64,000 nucleotides of DNA, from NCBI RefSeq assembly GCF_009932555.1, contig NZ_BLJO01000003.1, forward strand, positions 186,001 to 250,000. Reading direction: 5' to 3'. Below are positions 56,501 to 64,000 of this stretch, piece after piece (the first letter of the stretch is position 1; every line of letters begins with the position of its first letter). The notes under the pieces were generated by a model. The model had not been told where the DNA came from, made no database searches, and saw only the letters and a list, made by a program, of their open reading frames with translations. The translations under genes and the position numbers were made by a program. Source of the DNA: Steroidobacter agaridevorans (GTDB lineage Bacteria; Pseudomonadota; Gammaproteobacteria; Steroidobacterales; Steroidobacteraceae).

Positions 56501-56520
56501 TATGGACTAGTTAGTCCATA
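56501..56520. promoter_or_regulatory. Operator-like perfect palindrome S3
   Basis: TATGGACTA-GT-TAGTCCATA: 9-bp arms with a 2-bp centre. Its core GGACTAGTTAGTCC (56504-56517) shares 11 of 14 positions with S2 in the receptor promoter. A weak promoter for the plus-strand operon, TGGACT (56503-56508), 18 nt, TACTCT (56527-56532), would overlap it. Confidence 0.7.
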
Positions 56521-56596
56521 AAGGGCTACTCTACCGTCCGGCCGCCGCGGGGATTCTCATCGTCTCGATGAGTGCGGACGGCTGCGGGCCGAATAA

Positions 56597-58057
56597 ATGA
56601 GACGCTATGGGCACTACATAGGCGGCAAGGAGACAGCGCCGCGCGGCGGGAGCTACCTCGCGAGTGAAAATCCGTACACGGGCGAGGCTTGGGCGGAGGT
56701 GGCACGCGGTAATGCCGACGATGTGGCGGCGGCAGTAAGCGCGGCGAAATCGGCGTTCGCGAATCCAGCGTGGTCTGAAATCACGGCGTCGAAGCGAGCG
56801 GCGTTACTGCGCAAGGTTGCCGATCTCATCATCGAAGAGGCGCCGCGCCTGGCGCAGATCGAACAGCGCGATAACGGCAAATTGGCCTCGGAGGTCAACT
56901 CGCAAGTCCGCTACGTCGGCGAATATTTTCATTACTACGCCGGCCTTGCCGACAAGGTGCAAGGTCATGTCGTGCCGAACGATAAAGGCGGCGCGCTCAC
57001 CTACATTCGCTACGAGGCCAAGGGCGTCGTTGGCATCATCACACCCTGGAACTCGCCTCTGACGCTGACGAGTTGGAAGTTGGCGCCGGCGCTCGCCGCG
57101 GGATGCACAGCGGTCATCAAGCCTTCCGAGTTCACTTCCTGTGCGATCGTCGAGTTCGCCGATTTGTTTCGACGCGCCGGTTTCCCGGACGGCGTCGTGA
57201 ATGTGGTGACGGGCTTTGGCGATGAAGTCGGCGCGCCGCTGGTTTCGCATCCCGATGTTGCTCACATTGGCTTTACCGGCGGCGAGGCGGCCGGCGTTCG
57301 CGTCTACGAGCTCGCCGCGCGTGGCTTGAAGACGGTCACGCTGGAGCTGGGTGGCAAGTCGCCGAATATCATCTTCGAAGATGCCGATTTCGATCAGGCA
57401 TTGAACGGCGTGTTCGCCGGCATCTTCGCCGCGTCGGGACAGAGCTGTCAGGCGGGCTCTCGGCTGTTGCTACAACGGTCCATCCACGACCAGTTCGTCG
57501 AGCGTCTGGTCGCATTCACCAAAGGGCTGCGATTGGGCGATCCCACCTTGGCCGAGACGCAGGTCGGCCCGATCGCCACGCGTCCTCAGTTCGAAAAGAT
57601 CCTCAAGTACATCGATATCGCAAAAGCCGAGGGCGCGCGCTGTGTCGCGGGCGGCCAGGCGCGTACCGATCTCGGTGCGGGCCAGTTCATCGAGCCCACC
57701 ATCTTCACCAACGTCGACATGCGCATGCGGATCGCGCAGGAAGAAGTCTTCGGTCCTGTGCTTTGCGTGATTCCGTTTGAAGACGAGGCGGACGCTTTGC
57801 GGATCGCTAACGACGTGGCATTCGGCCTGGCCGCCGCGGTCTGGACGAAGGATGTGGATCGCGCGATGTCGATGACCGCGAAGCTCAAGGCCGGCACCGT
57901 CTGGGTGAACAACTATCGTGCGACCAGCTTCACCGCACCGTTCGGCGGGATGAAACGCTCCGGTGTCGGGCGTGAGTCTGGCGTCGATGCGATCCGCGAG
58001 TACCTGGACACCAAATGTGTCTGGATTGCCAGTGGCCCAGCGAGGAAGTCTTCATGA
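56597..58057 (+). CDS. NAD(P)-dependent aldehyde dehydrogenase
   Basis: 486-aa ALDH superfamily enzyme oxidising an aldehyde to the acid. Visible are the substrate/cofactor segment IITPWNSPLTLTSWKLAPAL, the Asn in PWNSP, the Glu in VTLELGGKSPNIIFED, the catalytic Cys in ASGQSCQAGSRLL, and the C-terminal FGGMKRSGVGRESG. All catalytic residues are intact. First gene of a five-gene plus-strand operon; its TGA overlaps the ATG of the CoA-transferase. In this setting it may oxidise the aldehyde made by the ThDP enzyme (inference). Confidence 0.92.
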   Translation: MRRYGHYIGGKETAPRGGSYLASENPYTGEAWAEVARGNADDVAAAVSAAKSAFANPAWSEITASKRAALLRKVADLIIEEAPRLAQIEQRDNGKLASEVNSQVRYVGEYFHYYAGLADKVQGHVVPNDKGGALTYIRYEAKGVVGIITPWNSPLTLTSWKLAPALAAGCTAVIKPSEFTSCAIVEFADLFRRAGFPDGVVNVVTGFGDEVGAPLVSHPDVAHIGFTGGEAAGVRVYELAARGLKTVTLELGGKSPNIIFEDADFDQALNGVFAGIFAASGQSCQAGSRLLLQRSIHDQFVERLVAFTKGLRLGDPTLAETQVGPIATRPQFEKILKYIDIAKAEGARCVAGGQARTDLGAGQFIEPTIFTNVDMRMRIAQEEVFGPVLCVIPFEDEADALRIANDVAFGLAAAVWTKDVDRAMSMTAKLKAGTVWVNNYRATSFTAPFGGMKRSGVGRESGVDAIREYLDTKCVWIASGPARKSS

Positions 58058-59256
58058 CGGCAGTGCTGTCCGGGATCCGCGTCATCGATATCACCAATGT
58101 ATTGGCCGGGCCGTTCTGCTCGTATCAGCTTGCGCTGTCGGGCGCCGAGGTCATCAAGGTCGAGGTGCCGGGTGCCGGCGACCTCGCGCGTCAGCTCGGG
58201 GCCGACCTGGAGTTGAGCCAGCAGCTCATGGGCGCATCGTTCATTGCACAGAACGGCGGCAAGAAATCCATGACGCTGAATCTGAAGCTCGAAGGCGGCA
58301 AAGAAATCTTCCGCCGGCTGGTGCGCAGCGCCGATGTGCTGGTCGAGAACTTTCGGCCCGGCGTGATGGATCGACTCGGCCTGGGCTACAACGCGCTCGC
58401 CGGCATCAATCCCAAATTGGTCTACTGCGCGATCAGCGGCTTCGGTCAGGAAGGGCCGATGCGCGAGGCGCCGGCCTATGACCAGATCGTGCAGGGCATG
58501 TCGGGTGTGATGAGCATTACCGGCGATCGTCACAACGCTCCCTATCGCGTGGGCTATCCCGTAAGCGACAGCATTGGCGGACTGACTGCAGCCTTCGCCA
58601 TCTCCAGTGCACTCGTGGGGCGGGAACGCACGGGGGAGGGCCGCTTCATCGACGTCTCCATGCTCGATTCCACCATCGCAACCATGGGCTGGATCGTCTC
58701 GAATTATCTGATCGCGGGTCTCGAGCCCGAGCCCATTGGCAACGACAACTTCACGGCTGCGCCGTCGGGTACGTTCAGAACGGGCGCGGGCCTGTTGAAC
58801 ATCGCTGCGAATACCGACGATCAGTTTGCGTCACTGGCGAAGCTCATCGAGCGGCCGGATCTCGTCGGCGATCCTCGCTTCCTGACGCGCGAATCTCGCA
58901 AGCGCAATCGGGAAGTGCTGACGCTGCTGATCGAAACTGAGCTCCGCCAGCAACCGGCTGTGTACTGGGAAGATCAGCTCAACAAAGCCGGCGTACCCGC
59001 GGGGCGCGTGTTGAGCGTGCCGCAGGCACTCGATCTGCCTCAGATCGCGCATCGCCAGTTGATCCGCAAGGTCTCGAATGTCGCGGGCGTCGGCAAGGAA
59101 GTGAGCGTGGTGCAGGGTGGATATCGCTACTCCGATGCCGATGCTCCTTCCGATCTTCGGCCGCCGACCTTGGGCCAGCACACCGAAGCAATGCTTCGCG
59201 ATCTCGGCTACGGATCGGAAGAGATCGAGAGTTTCCGCGCTGTCGGTGCGATATGA
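58054..59256 (+). CDS. CaiB/BaiF family III CoA-transferase
   Basis: 400-aa CoA-transferase of the formyl-CoA:oxalate / carnitine type, moving CoA between two carboxylic acids through an Asp anhydride. Family features are GIRVIDITNVLAGPFCSYQL, EVIKVEVPGAGDLAR, the VLVENFRPGVMDRLGLGY block and YDQIVQGMSGVMSITG. The catalytic Asp is expected near the centre but I did not fix its number. The ATG at 58054 overlaps the preceding stop; AGGAAG lies upstream. It overlaps the next gene by 4 nt. It would activate the cluster substrate as a CoA thioester. Confidence 0.92.
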   Translation: MTAVLSGIRVIDITNVLAGPFCSYQLALSGAEVIKVEVPGAGDLARQLGADLELSQQLMGASFIAQNGGKKSMTLNLKLEGGKEIFRRLVRSADVLVENFRPGVMDRLGLGYNALAGINPKLVYCAISGFGQEGPMREAPAYDQIVQGMSGVMSITGDRHNAPYRVGYPVSDSIGGLTAAFAISSALVGRERTGEGRFIDVSMLDSTIATMGWIVSNYLIAGLEPEPIGNDNFTAAPSGTFRTGAGLLNIAANTDDQFASLAKLIERPDLVGDPRFLTRESRKRNREVLTLLIETELRQQPAVYWEDQLNKAGVPAGRVLSVPQALDLPQIAHRQLIRKVSNVAGVGKEVSVVQGGYRYSDADAPSDLRPPTLGQHTEAMLRDLGYGSEEIESFRAVGAI

Positions 59257-60083
59257 GTGACGATTCGCAGGGGCTGGTCGACAAGGCGCAAGCCTGGTGG
59301 AACACGCGCATCATCGATATTCATCCAGGTGAGATCGGCATCCGCGGCTATCCCATTCAGGAGCTGATCGGGCGCATTTCGTTCCCCGACATGATCTGGC
59401 TCATGACTCGAGGCGAGCTGCCCTCCAAGGGACAAAGCAAGCTGCTCGAGGCCGCGCTGGTGGCGTCGGTGGATCATGGACCGCACGCACCTTCGATCGC
59501 CATCGCTCGCATGGCAGTCACTTGCGGCGTCGATCTCAACAATGCCGTCGCCTCCGGCGTCAACGTGCTCGGCGACATTCACGGCGGCCCGGGCCAACAA
59601 TGCATGGAGTTGTATGAGGAGGTTCGTGCGGCCAGCGGCAACGATCTGGCGGCGTCGACCGATCGTGTGCTCGACAGCTACATCGCGCGCAATGGCAAGA
59701 TCATTCCCGGCTTCGGGCATCGCTTTCATCCCGTCGACCCGCGCGTTGCTCCTTTGTTTGCGCTGGTCGAGAGCGCGTCTCGCGATGGCACAGTTTCGGG
59801 CAACTACGCGCGTATCGGCAGGGAAGTGGAAGCGGCGCTGCGGCGTCGCACTGGCAAAGCCATTCCGATGAATATCGATGGCATCACCGCAGTGATCTTT
59901 TCCGAATTGGGATTTCCCCCGCCCATGGGGCGCGGCTTGTTCATCTTGTCGCGCTCCGTGGGAATTCTGTCGCACGCATGGGAACAGACGCAGCTGAACC
60001 AGCGCATCAAAGGCCCCATGCCCAAAGAGATTCCCTACACCTACAGCGGCCCGGAGCGACGCTCGCTCGATCCGGATCGATAA
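59253..60083 (+). CDS. Citryl-CoA lyase-type citrate synthase homologue
   Basis: 276-aa short citrate-synthase-fold protein (normal synthases have ~430 aa) like the C-terminal lyase domain of ATP-citrate lyase. The two catalytic His regions are present as SVDHGPHAPS and IPGFGHRFHP, and the catalytic Asp as MNIDGITAVIFSELGF, so chemistry should be intact. The family cleaves citryl-CoA to acetyl-CoA and oxaloacetate, or runs the Claisen direction. Its position behind a CoA-transferase and before a ThDP enzyme favours retro-Claisen cleavage of a citryl-CoA-like intermediate (inference). ATGA overlap with the upstream gene. Confidence 0.87.
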   Translation: MSDDSQGLVDKAQAWWNTRIIDIHPGEIGIRGYPIQELIGRISFPDMIWLMTRGELPSKGQSKLLEAALVASVDHGPHAPSIAIARMAVTCGVDLNNAVASGVNVLGDIHGGPGQQCMELYEEVRAASGNDLAASTDRVLDSYIARNGKIIPGFGHRFHPVDPRVAPLFALVESASRDGTVSGNYARIGREVEAALRRRTGKAIPMNIDGITAVIFSELGFPPPMGRGLFILSRSVGILSHAWEQTQLNQRIKGPMPKEIPYTYSGPERRSLDPDR

Positions 60084-60112
60084 CGCATTGGCATTCGAAG
60101 CTCGAGGTCCGT

Positions 60113-61870
60113 ATGACACAAACCGTAGCCCAGTTGCTGGTCGAATATCTCGAAGCGCGCGGGGTCGATCACATTTTTGGCCTGTGCGGTCACACCAACA
60201 TTGCGGTGCTGGCGGCACTCGAGAAGAGCTCGATTCGCTTCGTGAACACGCGGCATGAGCAGATCGCAGCTCATGCGGCCGATGGCTACGCGCGGGCAAG
60301 TCGAAAGACCGGGGTGGTGCTGAGCCATCTCGGGCCAGGTCTTACGAATGCGGCGACGGGGGTGGCGAACGCGGCGCTCGATTCGATCCCGATGGTCGTG
60401 ATCGCCGGCGATGTGCCGAGTCACTACTACGGCAAGCATCCTCATCAAGAAGTGAACATGCACGCCGACGCCTCGCAGTTCGAGATTTATCGGCCGTTCG
60501 TTAAACGCGCGTGGCGAGTCGAGCGCCCGGATCACCTGCCGGAGATCGTCGACAAGGCGTTCCATCTCGCCGAGAGTGGACGGCCCGGGCCGGTGCTGAT
60601 CTCCGTGCCGATGGATATCTTCTCCGCCGAAGCGCGCTCGACGCTGTTCGATCGCGTGAAGGCGAACGCATCGGCCTATCAGAAGCCGTCCATCGACGAC
60701 ACCACCGCTCGAACCATCGTGAAGACGCTGCTGAGCGCACGTAAACCCGTGATGTATGTCGGCGGCGGCATTCTGCTCGCGGATGCGGCTCAGGAGTTGC
60801 GTGATTTCGCCGACCATCTGGGCATTCCAGTCGCGCACTCGTTGATGGGTAAGGGCGCGCTGCCCGACGATCATCCGCTGACCCTTGGCATGACCGGCTT
60901 CTGGGGCACGAAGTACATCAACGACAGCTGTCGCAATGCCGACTATGTGCTCGCGTTGGGCACTCGCTTCTGCGAGGCCGACTGCAGCTCGTGGGAAGGT
61001 GAGTACACCTTCAACATGCCGCCGACCAAGCTGATCCACATCGACATCGATCCGTCGGAACTCGGCCGAAACTATCCGGTGGAGATCGGTGTAATCGCGG
61101 ATCTGAAGCAGGCGCTGACCGTGTTGAACCGTGTCGCGCGCGAGTTGCTGCCGCAGCCGAGAGGCAACGAGTCGCTGCGACAGGAGATTGCCGCCTATCG
61201 CAAGCAGTTCAAGAGTAACAACGCCGCGGCAGAGGCGAGCGCGCAGTTCCCCATGCGGCCGGAGCGCATCCTCGCCGATGTGCGGGCCGTGTTGCCTCGG
61301 GATGCCTTCATCACGACCGATGTCGGTTGGAACAAGAATGGGGTCGGGCAACAGTTTCCCATCTACGAGCCTGGCACGATCCTCACGCCCGGCGGTTACG
61401 CCACGATGGGCTTCGGCGCGCCGGCTGCACTAGGCGCGAAGATCGCGCGACCTGATCGAGTGGTAGTGTCGCTCGTCGGCGATGGCGGATTCGGACAGAA
61501 CCCCGCTGTGCTGGCGAGCGCCGTCGAGCAGAACGCGGCCGTCGTGTGGGTGGTGATGAACAATCTAGCGTTCGGCACGATCGCGGGCTTGGAGAAAGCC
61601 CACTTCGGCACGACGTTCGGCACAGTGTTTCGTCACAACGACCAGCCGTACTCGCCGAACTTCGCGGCCGTGGCTAAAGCATACGGAGTGGATTCGGTGC
61701 GCATCGAGTCGGCGGATCAATTCAAGTCGGCGCTGGAACACGCGGTGAGCTGTGGCAAACCGTATTTGCTGGATGTGATCATGGAGAATGCGCCGGTGCC
61801 CACCGCGGGCCACTGGAACATCATGGACATCTATTCGCCGGGCCGGAAGGTGAGCCACGTTTCGACCTGA
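60113..61870 (+). CDS. Thiamine diphosphate-binding enzyme (acetolactate synthase/decarboxylase-like)
   Basis: 585-aa three-domain ThDP enzyme. The conserved Glu that activates the cofactor lies in VNTRHEQIAAHAADGYAR, the central DHS-like domain has KPVMYVGGGILLADAAQEL, and the ThDP/Mg site is GDGGFGQNPAVLAS ... NNLAFGTI. The family includes acetolactate synthases, benzoylformate decarboxylases, oxalyl-CoA decarboxylases and 2-hydroxyacyl-CoA lyases; which chemistry applies is not clear. No small acetolactate synthase subunit is adjacent, so branched-chain synthesis is unlikely. GAGG is 7 nt before the ATG. In the cluster it could decarboxylate the 2-oxo acid released by the lyase. Confidence 0.88.
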   Translation: MTQTVAQLLVEYLEARGVDHIFGLCGHTNIAVLAALEKSSIRFVNTRHEQIAAHAADGYARASRKTGVVLSHLGPGLTNAATGVANAALDSIPMVVIAGDVPSHYYGKHPHQEVNMHADASQFEIYRPFVKRAWRVERPDHLPEIVDKAFHLAESGRPGPVLISVPMDIFSAEARSTLFDRVKANASAYQKPSIDDTTARTIVKTLLSARKPVMYVGGGILLADAAQELRDFADHLGIPVAHSLMGKGALPDDHPLTLGMTGFWGTKYINDSCRNADYVLALGTRFCEADCSSWEGEYTFNMPPTKLIHIDIDPSELGRNYPVEIGVIADLKQALTVLNRVARELLPQPRGNESLRQEIAAYRKQFKSNNAAAEASAQFPMRPERILADVRAVLPRDAFITTDVGWNKNGVGQQFPIYEPGTILTPGGYATMGFGAPAALGAKIARPDRVVVSLVGDGGFGQNPAVLASAVEQNAAVVWVVMNNLAFGTIAGLEKAHFGTTFGTVFRHNDQPYSPNFAAVAKAYGVDSVRIESADQFKSALEHAVSCGKPYLLDVIMENAPVPTAGHWNIMDIYSPGRKVSHVST

Positions 61871-61917
61871 GGCGGCGACGAACGACGAATGACGCCACGT
61901 TGATTGCGGGGAATCGA

Positions 61918-63591
61918 ATGCAGAAGTCTTTGAGCCTGCGTGCGGCCGTGTTTCGCGCGCTGTTGGCAACGACCGCTTTGTGGATGAGCAGCGGCCAGGC
62001 GCAGATCGTCGAGAATCCAATTCCCGGCGACCCAGTCGCCATCGATAGCGGCAACGTCAGCGGCAAACTGCTTCCGTCCGGTGTGCGAGCCTATTTCGGT
62101 GTGCCATTCGCCGCGCCACCGACGGGCGAGCGGCGATGGGCCGAGCCTCAGCCGCGCGAGACGTGGAAAGGCGTTTACAACGCCGATCGCTTCGCGCCCG
62201 AGTGCATCCAGATCCTCCGGCCGCACAACATCAATCATTACTTTGGCGAGGAGGCGACCAGCGAAGATTGTTTGTATCTGAACATCTGGGCGCCGGCTTC
62301 ATTGCCGCAAGGGGAGAAGGCGCCCGTCATCCTGTGGTTGTATGGCGGTGGATTGTCCATCGGCTCGGCGAGCATGCCCAACTATGGCGGCGAAGGGCTG
62401 GCGCAGAAGGGCGTTGTGTATGTCACTGCCGGCTATCGCGTCGGAGCGTTCGGCTTCATGGCGCACCCTGAGTTGACAGCGACTTCTCCGCATCGAGCCT
62501 CAGGCAACTATGGCCACCTCGATCAGATCGCGGCCCTGCAGTGGATCCAGCGAAACATCGAACATTTCGGCGGCGATCCGAATCGGGTGACCGTGATGGG
62601 CCAATCGGCCGGCGCCAGCTCTGCTTTCAGCCTGCAGGCCAGTGGGCTTGCGAAGGGGTTGTTTCATCGTATCGTCGGCATGAGTGGCGGTGGCTTGCGA
62701 GCCGGATCGGACCCGATCTCGCAAAGCGAGGCTGAGCAGTCCGGTCTGGAATTGCAGCGGGCACTCAAAGTCAGCTCGCTGGCCGACCTTCGCAACGTGC
62801 CTGCCGATCGCATCCTCGCAGCGCAAGCCGAGTTCCAGTTGGGCGGTACGGCAGGCACCGTGCGGTTCCGACCGAACATCGACGCTCACTTCATGCCGCG
62901 CACGCCGCGAGAGATCTTTGCAAGCGGCGAGCAGAACGACGTGCCCTTGCTGATCGGCTTCACCCGCGACGAGAGCGGCAACGAGCTGCGCACGGCTCGC
63001 ACCCTCGATGAATTCAACACGGCAGCAAAGAAGTACTTCGGCGACAAGGCCGATCAGTTCCTGAAGCTCTATCCGGTGCGATCCGATGCGGATGTATCGA
63101 CTGTCGGCGCTACTGCCGTTCGTGACGGCGGCATGGCAACGTCGATTCGTAGCTGGGCGCTTGGACAAGTGGCCCAAGGCAAGGCGGCGACTTACGTGTA
63201 CATGTACAGCCATCCGCATTCGTATGAGCCGGGCGTGGCGATTGCCGACCTCAATCCCGCGACGGCCGGCGCTTATCACACGAGCGAGGTGCCGTTCTTC
63301 TTGTTGACCCAGGATGTTTATAACCGCATCCGTCGTACTCGCGCCTGGACGGACTACGATCGCGCCCTGGCCAATAAGATGTCGGATGTACTGGTGGCGT
63401 TCGCAAAGACCGGCACTCCGTCGACGAGCGAAGTGAAGGTGCCGAGGTTTACGGTGCGGACGCAGGAGTTCATCGAGTTCGGCGACGAGATCGATACTCG
63501 GCGCTTCGATGTGAGCCGGATGGAGTTCTTCTCGACTGTGAACATGCCGGGCGCCGTGGGCGCCGGCGCGCCGCGGACGCCTCGCGACTAG
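61918..63591 (+). CDS. Secreted type B carboxylesterase/lipase
   Basis: 557-aa alpha/beta-hydrolase of the carboxylesterase B family with a signal peptide (AAVFRALLATTALWMSSGQAQ). Typical signs are YFGVPFAAPPTGERRW, SEDCLYLNIWAP, the oxyanion stretch LYGGG, the nucleophile Ser in VMGQSAGASSAFSL, the acid in TRDESGNE and the His region near AYHTSEVPFF. Located in the periplasm or outside, it would cleave an ester of the imported compound. GGGGA lies 7 nt upstream. Last gene of the operon; its TAG overlaps the stop of the convergent transporter gene. Confidence 0.9.
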   Translation: MQKSLSLRAAVFRALLATTALWMSSGQAQIVENPIPGDPVAIDSGNVSGKLLPSGVRAYFGVPFAAPPTGERRWAEPQPRETWKGVYNADRFAPECIQILRPHNINHYFGEEATSEDCLYLNIWAPASLPQGEKAPVILWLYGGGLSIGSASMPNYGGEGLAQKGVVYVTAGYRVGAFGFMAHPELTATSPHRASGNYGHLDQIAALQWIQRNIEHFGGDPNRVTVMGQSAGASSAFSLQASGLAKGLFHRIVGMSGGGLRAGSDPISQSEAEQSGLELQRALKVSSLADLRNVPADRILAAQAEFQLGGTAGTVRFRPNIDAHFMPRTPREIFASGEQNDVPLLIGFTRDESGNELRTARTLDEFNTAAKKYFGDKADQFLKLYPVRSDADVSTVGATAVRDGGMATSIRSWALGQVAQGKAATYVYMYSHPHSYEPGVAIADLNPATAGAYHTSEVPFFLLTQDVYNRIRRTRAWTDYDRALANKMSDVLVAFAKTGTPSTSEVKVPRFTVRTQEFIEFGDEIDTRRFDVSRMEFFSTVNMPGAVGAGAPRTPRD

Positions 63592-64000
63592 ACGTCCATC
63601 GCCACCGGCTTCACCTCGCCTACGATGAAGATGTAGGACAGTGCGCCAATGAGGGCGACGAACGCGATGTAGGCGAGGGCGTAGAAGAACGAGCCGGTGG
63701 CGCCGACGATCACACCAATGACCAGCGGCGTGACGATGCCGGCGAGGTTCGCGCACAGATTGAATACGCCGCCGGTCAAACCGATCAGCCGCTTCGGCGC
63801 CACGTCGGTGATCAGCGTCCAGCCCAGGTTGACCATGCCCTGGCCGAAGAACGCCACCGACAGCACGGCGATCACGACCTGATCGCTATCGACGAAGTTC
63901 GCGATCACGATGGTGGAGGCGAGCAGCAGGCCGGTCAGGATGGGCAGCTTGCGGCCCAGCGTCGCCGAGCCGGTGCGTCGGATGATCGTGTCCGAAACCC
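63588..64000 (-). CDS. MFS transporter (C-terminal part; start beyond window)
   Basis: The C-terminal ~136 residues of a major facilitator transporter are visible: TGSATLGRKLPILTGLLLAS, with the GRK motif of the MFS loop, and four further helices ending VGEVKPVAMDV. The frame is open to the window edge, so a GTG at 63908 is not the start. The LTGGVFNLCANLAGIVTPLV stretch resembles the anion:cation symporter group (hexuronate, galactonate, phthalate-type organic acids). It is convergent with the esterase gene, sharing a CTAG in which both stop codons lie. It could be the inner-membrane importer for the cluster substrate. Confidence 0.85.
   Translation of the reverse strand, partial: VSDTIIRRTGSATLGRKLPILTGLLLASTIVIANFVDSDQVVIAVLSVAFFGQGMVNLGWTLITDVAPKRLIGLTGGVFNLCANLAGIVTPLVIGVIVGATGSFFYALAYIAFVALIGALSYIFIVGEVKPVAMDV

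Overview
The window reads as a stretch of chromosome from a GC-rich gammaproteobacterium. The housekeeping blocks have the usual gammaproteobacterial order: queA-tgt / yajC-secD-secF, ndk-rlmN-pilW-rodZ-hisS-yfgM-bamB-der, and guaB-guaA. Added to these are a winged-helix/Ser-Thr kinase/TPR protein, a large TonB-dependent receptor without an obvious siderophore context, a PQQ-type quinoprotein and a MetX enzyme resembling the Xanthomonas type. Together these suggest a Steroidobacter/Nevskiales/Xanthomonadales-like soil or freshwater organism. That placement is inference from family resemblance, not from a search. No rRNA, insertion sequence, prophage or CRISPR array was seen.

Layout. 0-5.4 kb: a two-component system (7TM sensor kinase cut by the window edge, plus an OmpR-type regulator), a LysR regulator divergent from a RidA / Old Yellow Enzyme pair, and a short LuxR-type regulator. 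5.4-11.7 kb: a wHTH-kinase-TPR protein, a flavodoxin-fold quinone reductase, then a sparsely coding patch with a small orphan protein, a NYN-domain nuclease-like protein, a broken PIN-type gene and tRNA-Leu(CAA). 11.8-14.1 kb: an ECF sigma factor / zinc anti-sigma / double-PDZ operon. 14.3-24.5 kb: queuosine genes (queA, tgt), a PerM-type permease, a CNNM/CorC protein, the Sec accessory genes yajC-secD-secF, two different TerC-family proteins and a lipid-A-disaccharide-synthase N-domain protein. 24.7-30.4 kb: an APC permease, a repeat-filled gap, suhB, trmJ and a minimal Fe-S assembly set. 30.5-38.5 kb: the ndk-to-der block, which lacks ispG. 38.5-47.7 kb: a MetX-family acyltransferase, M23 peptidase, xseA, guaB-guaA and small membrane or lipoprotein genes (LEA, DoxX, MarC).

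47.6-64 kb is the most distinctive part. On the minus strand, three exported proteins form one operon: a PQQ-type beta-propeller with a cupredoxin-like tail, a ThuA protein and an ELWxxDGT-repeat protein. Divergent from them is a TonB-dependent receptor. Then come a TIM-barrel isomerase (minus strand) and a tight plus-strand operon: aldehyde dehydrogenase, family III CoA-transferase, citryl-CoA-lyase-type citrate synthase homologue, ThDP enzyme and secreted carboxylesterase. An MFS transporter runs off the window end. Four copies of one 14-bp palindromic motif sit in the control regions of the receptor and of the enzyme operon, which suggests a single regulon.

A coherent reading (inference) is uptake of an ester-bearing compound, ester cleavage, CoA activation, retro-Claisen cleavage of a citryl-like CoA thioester, decarboxylation of the resulting 2-oxo acid and oxidation of the aldehyde. 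No described pathway known to me has this exact gene set, so it is the best candidate for an undescribed system here.
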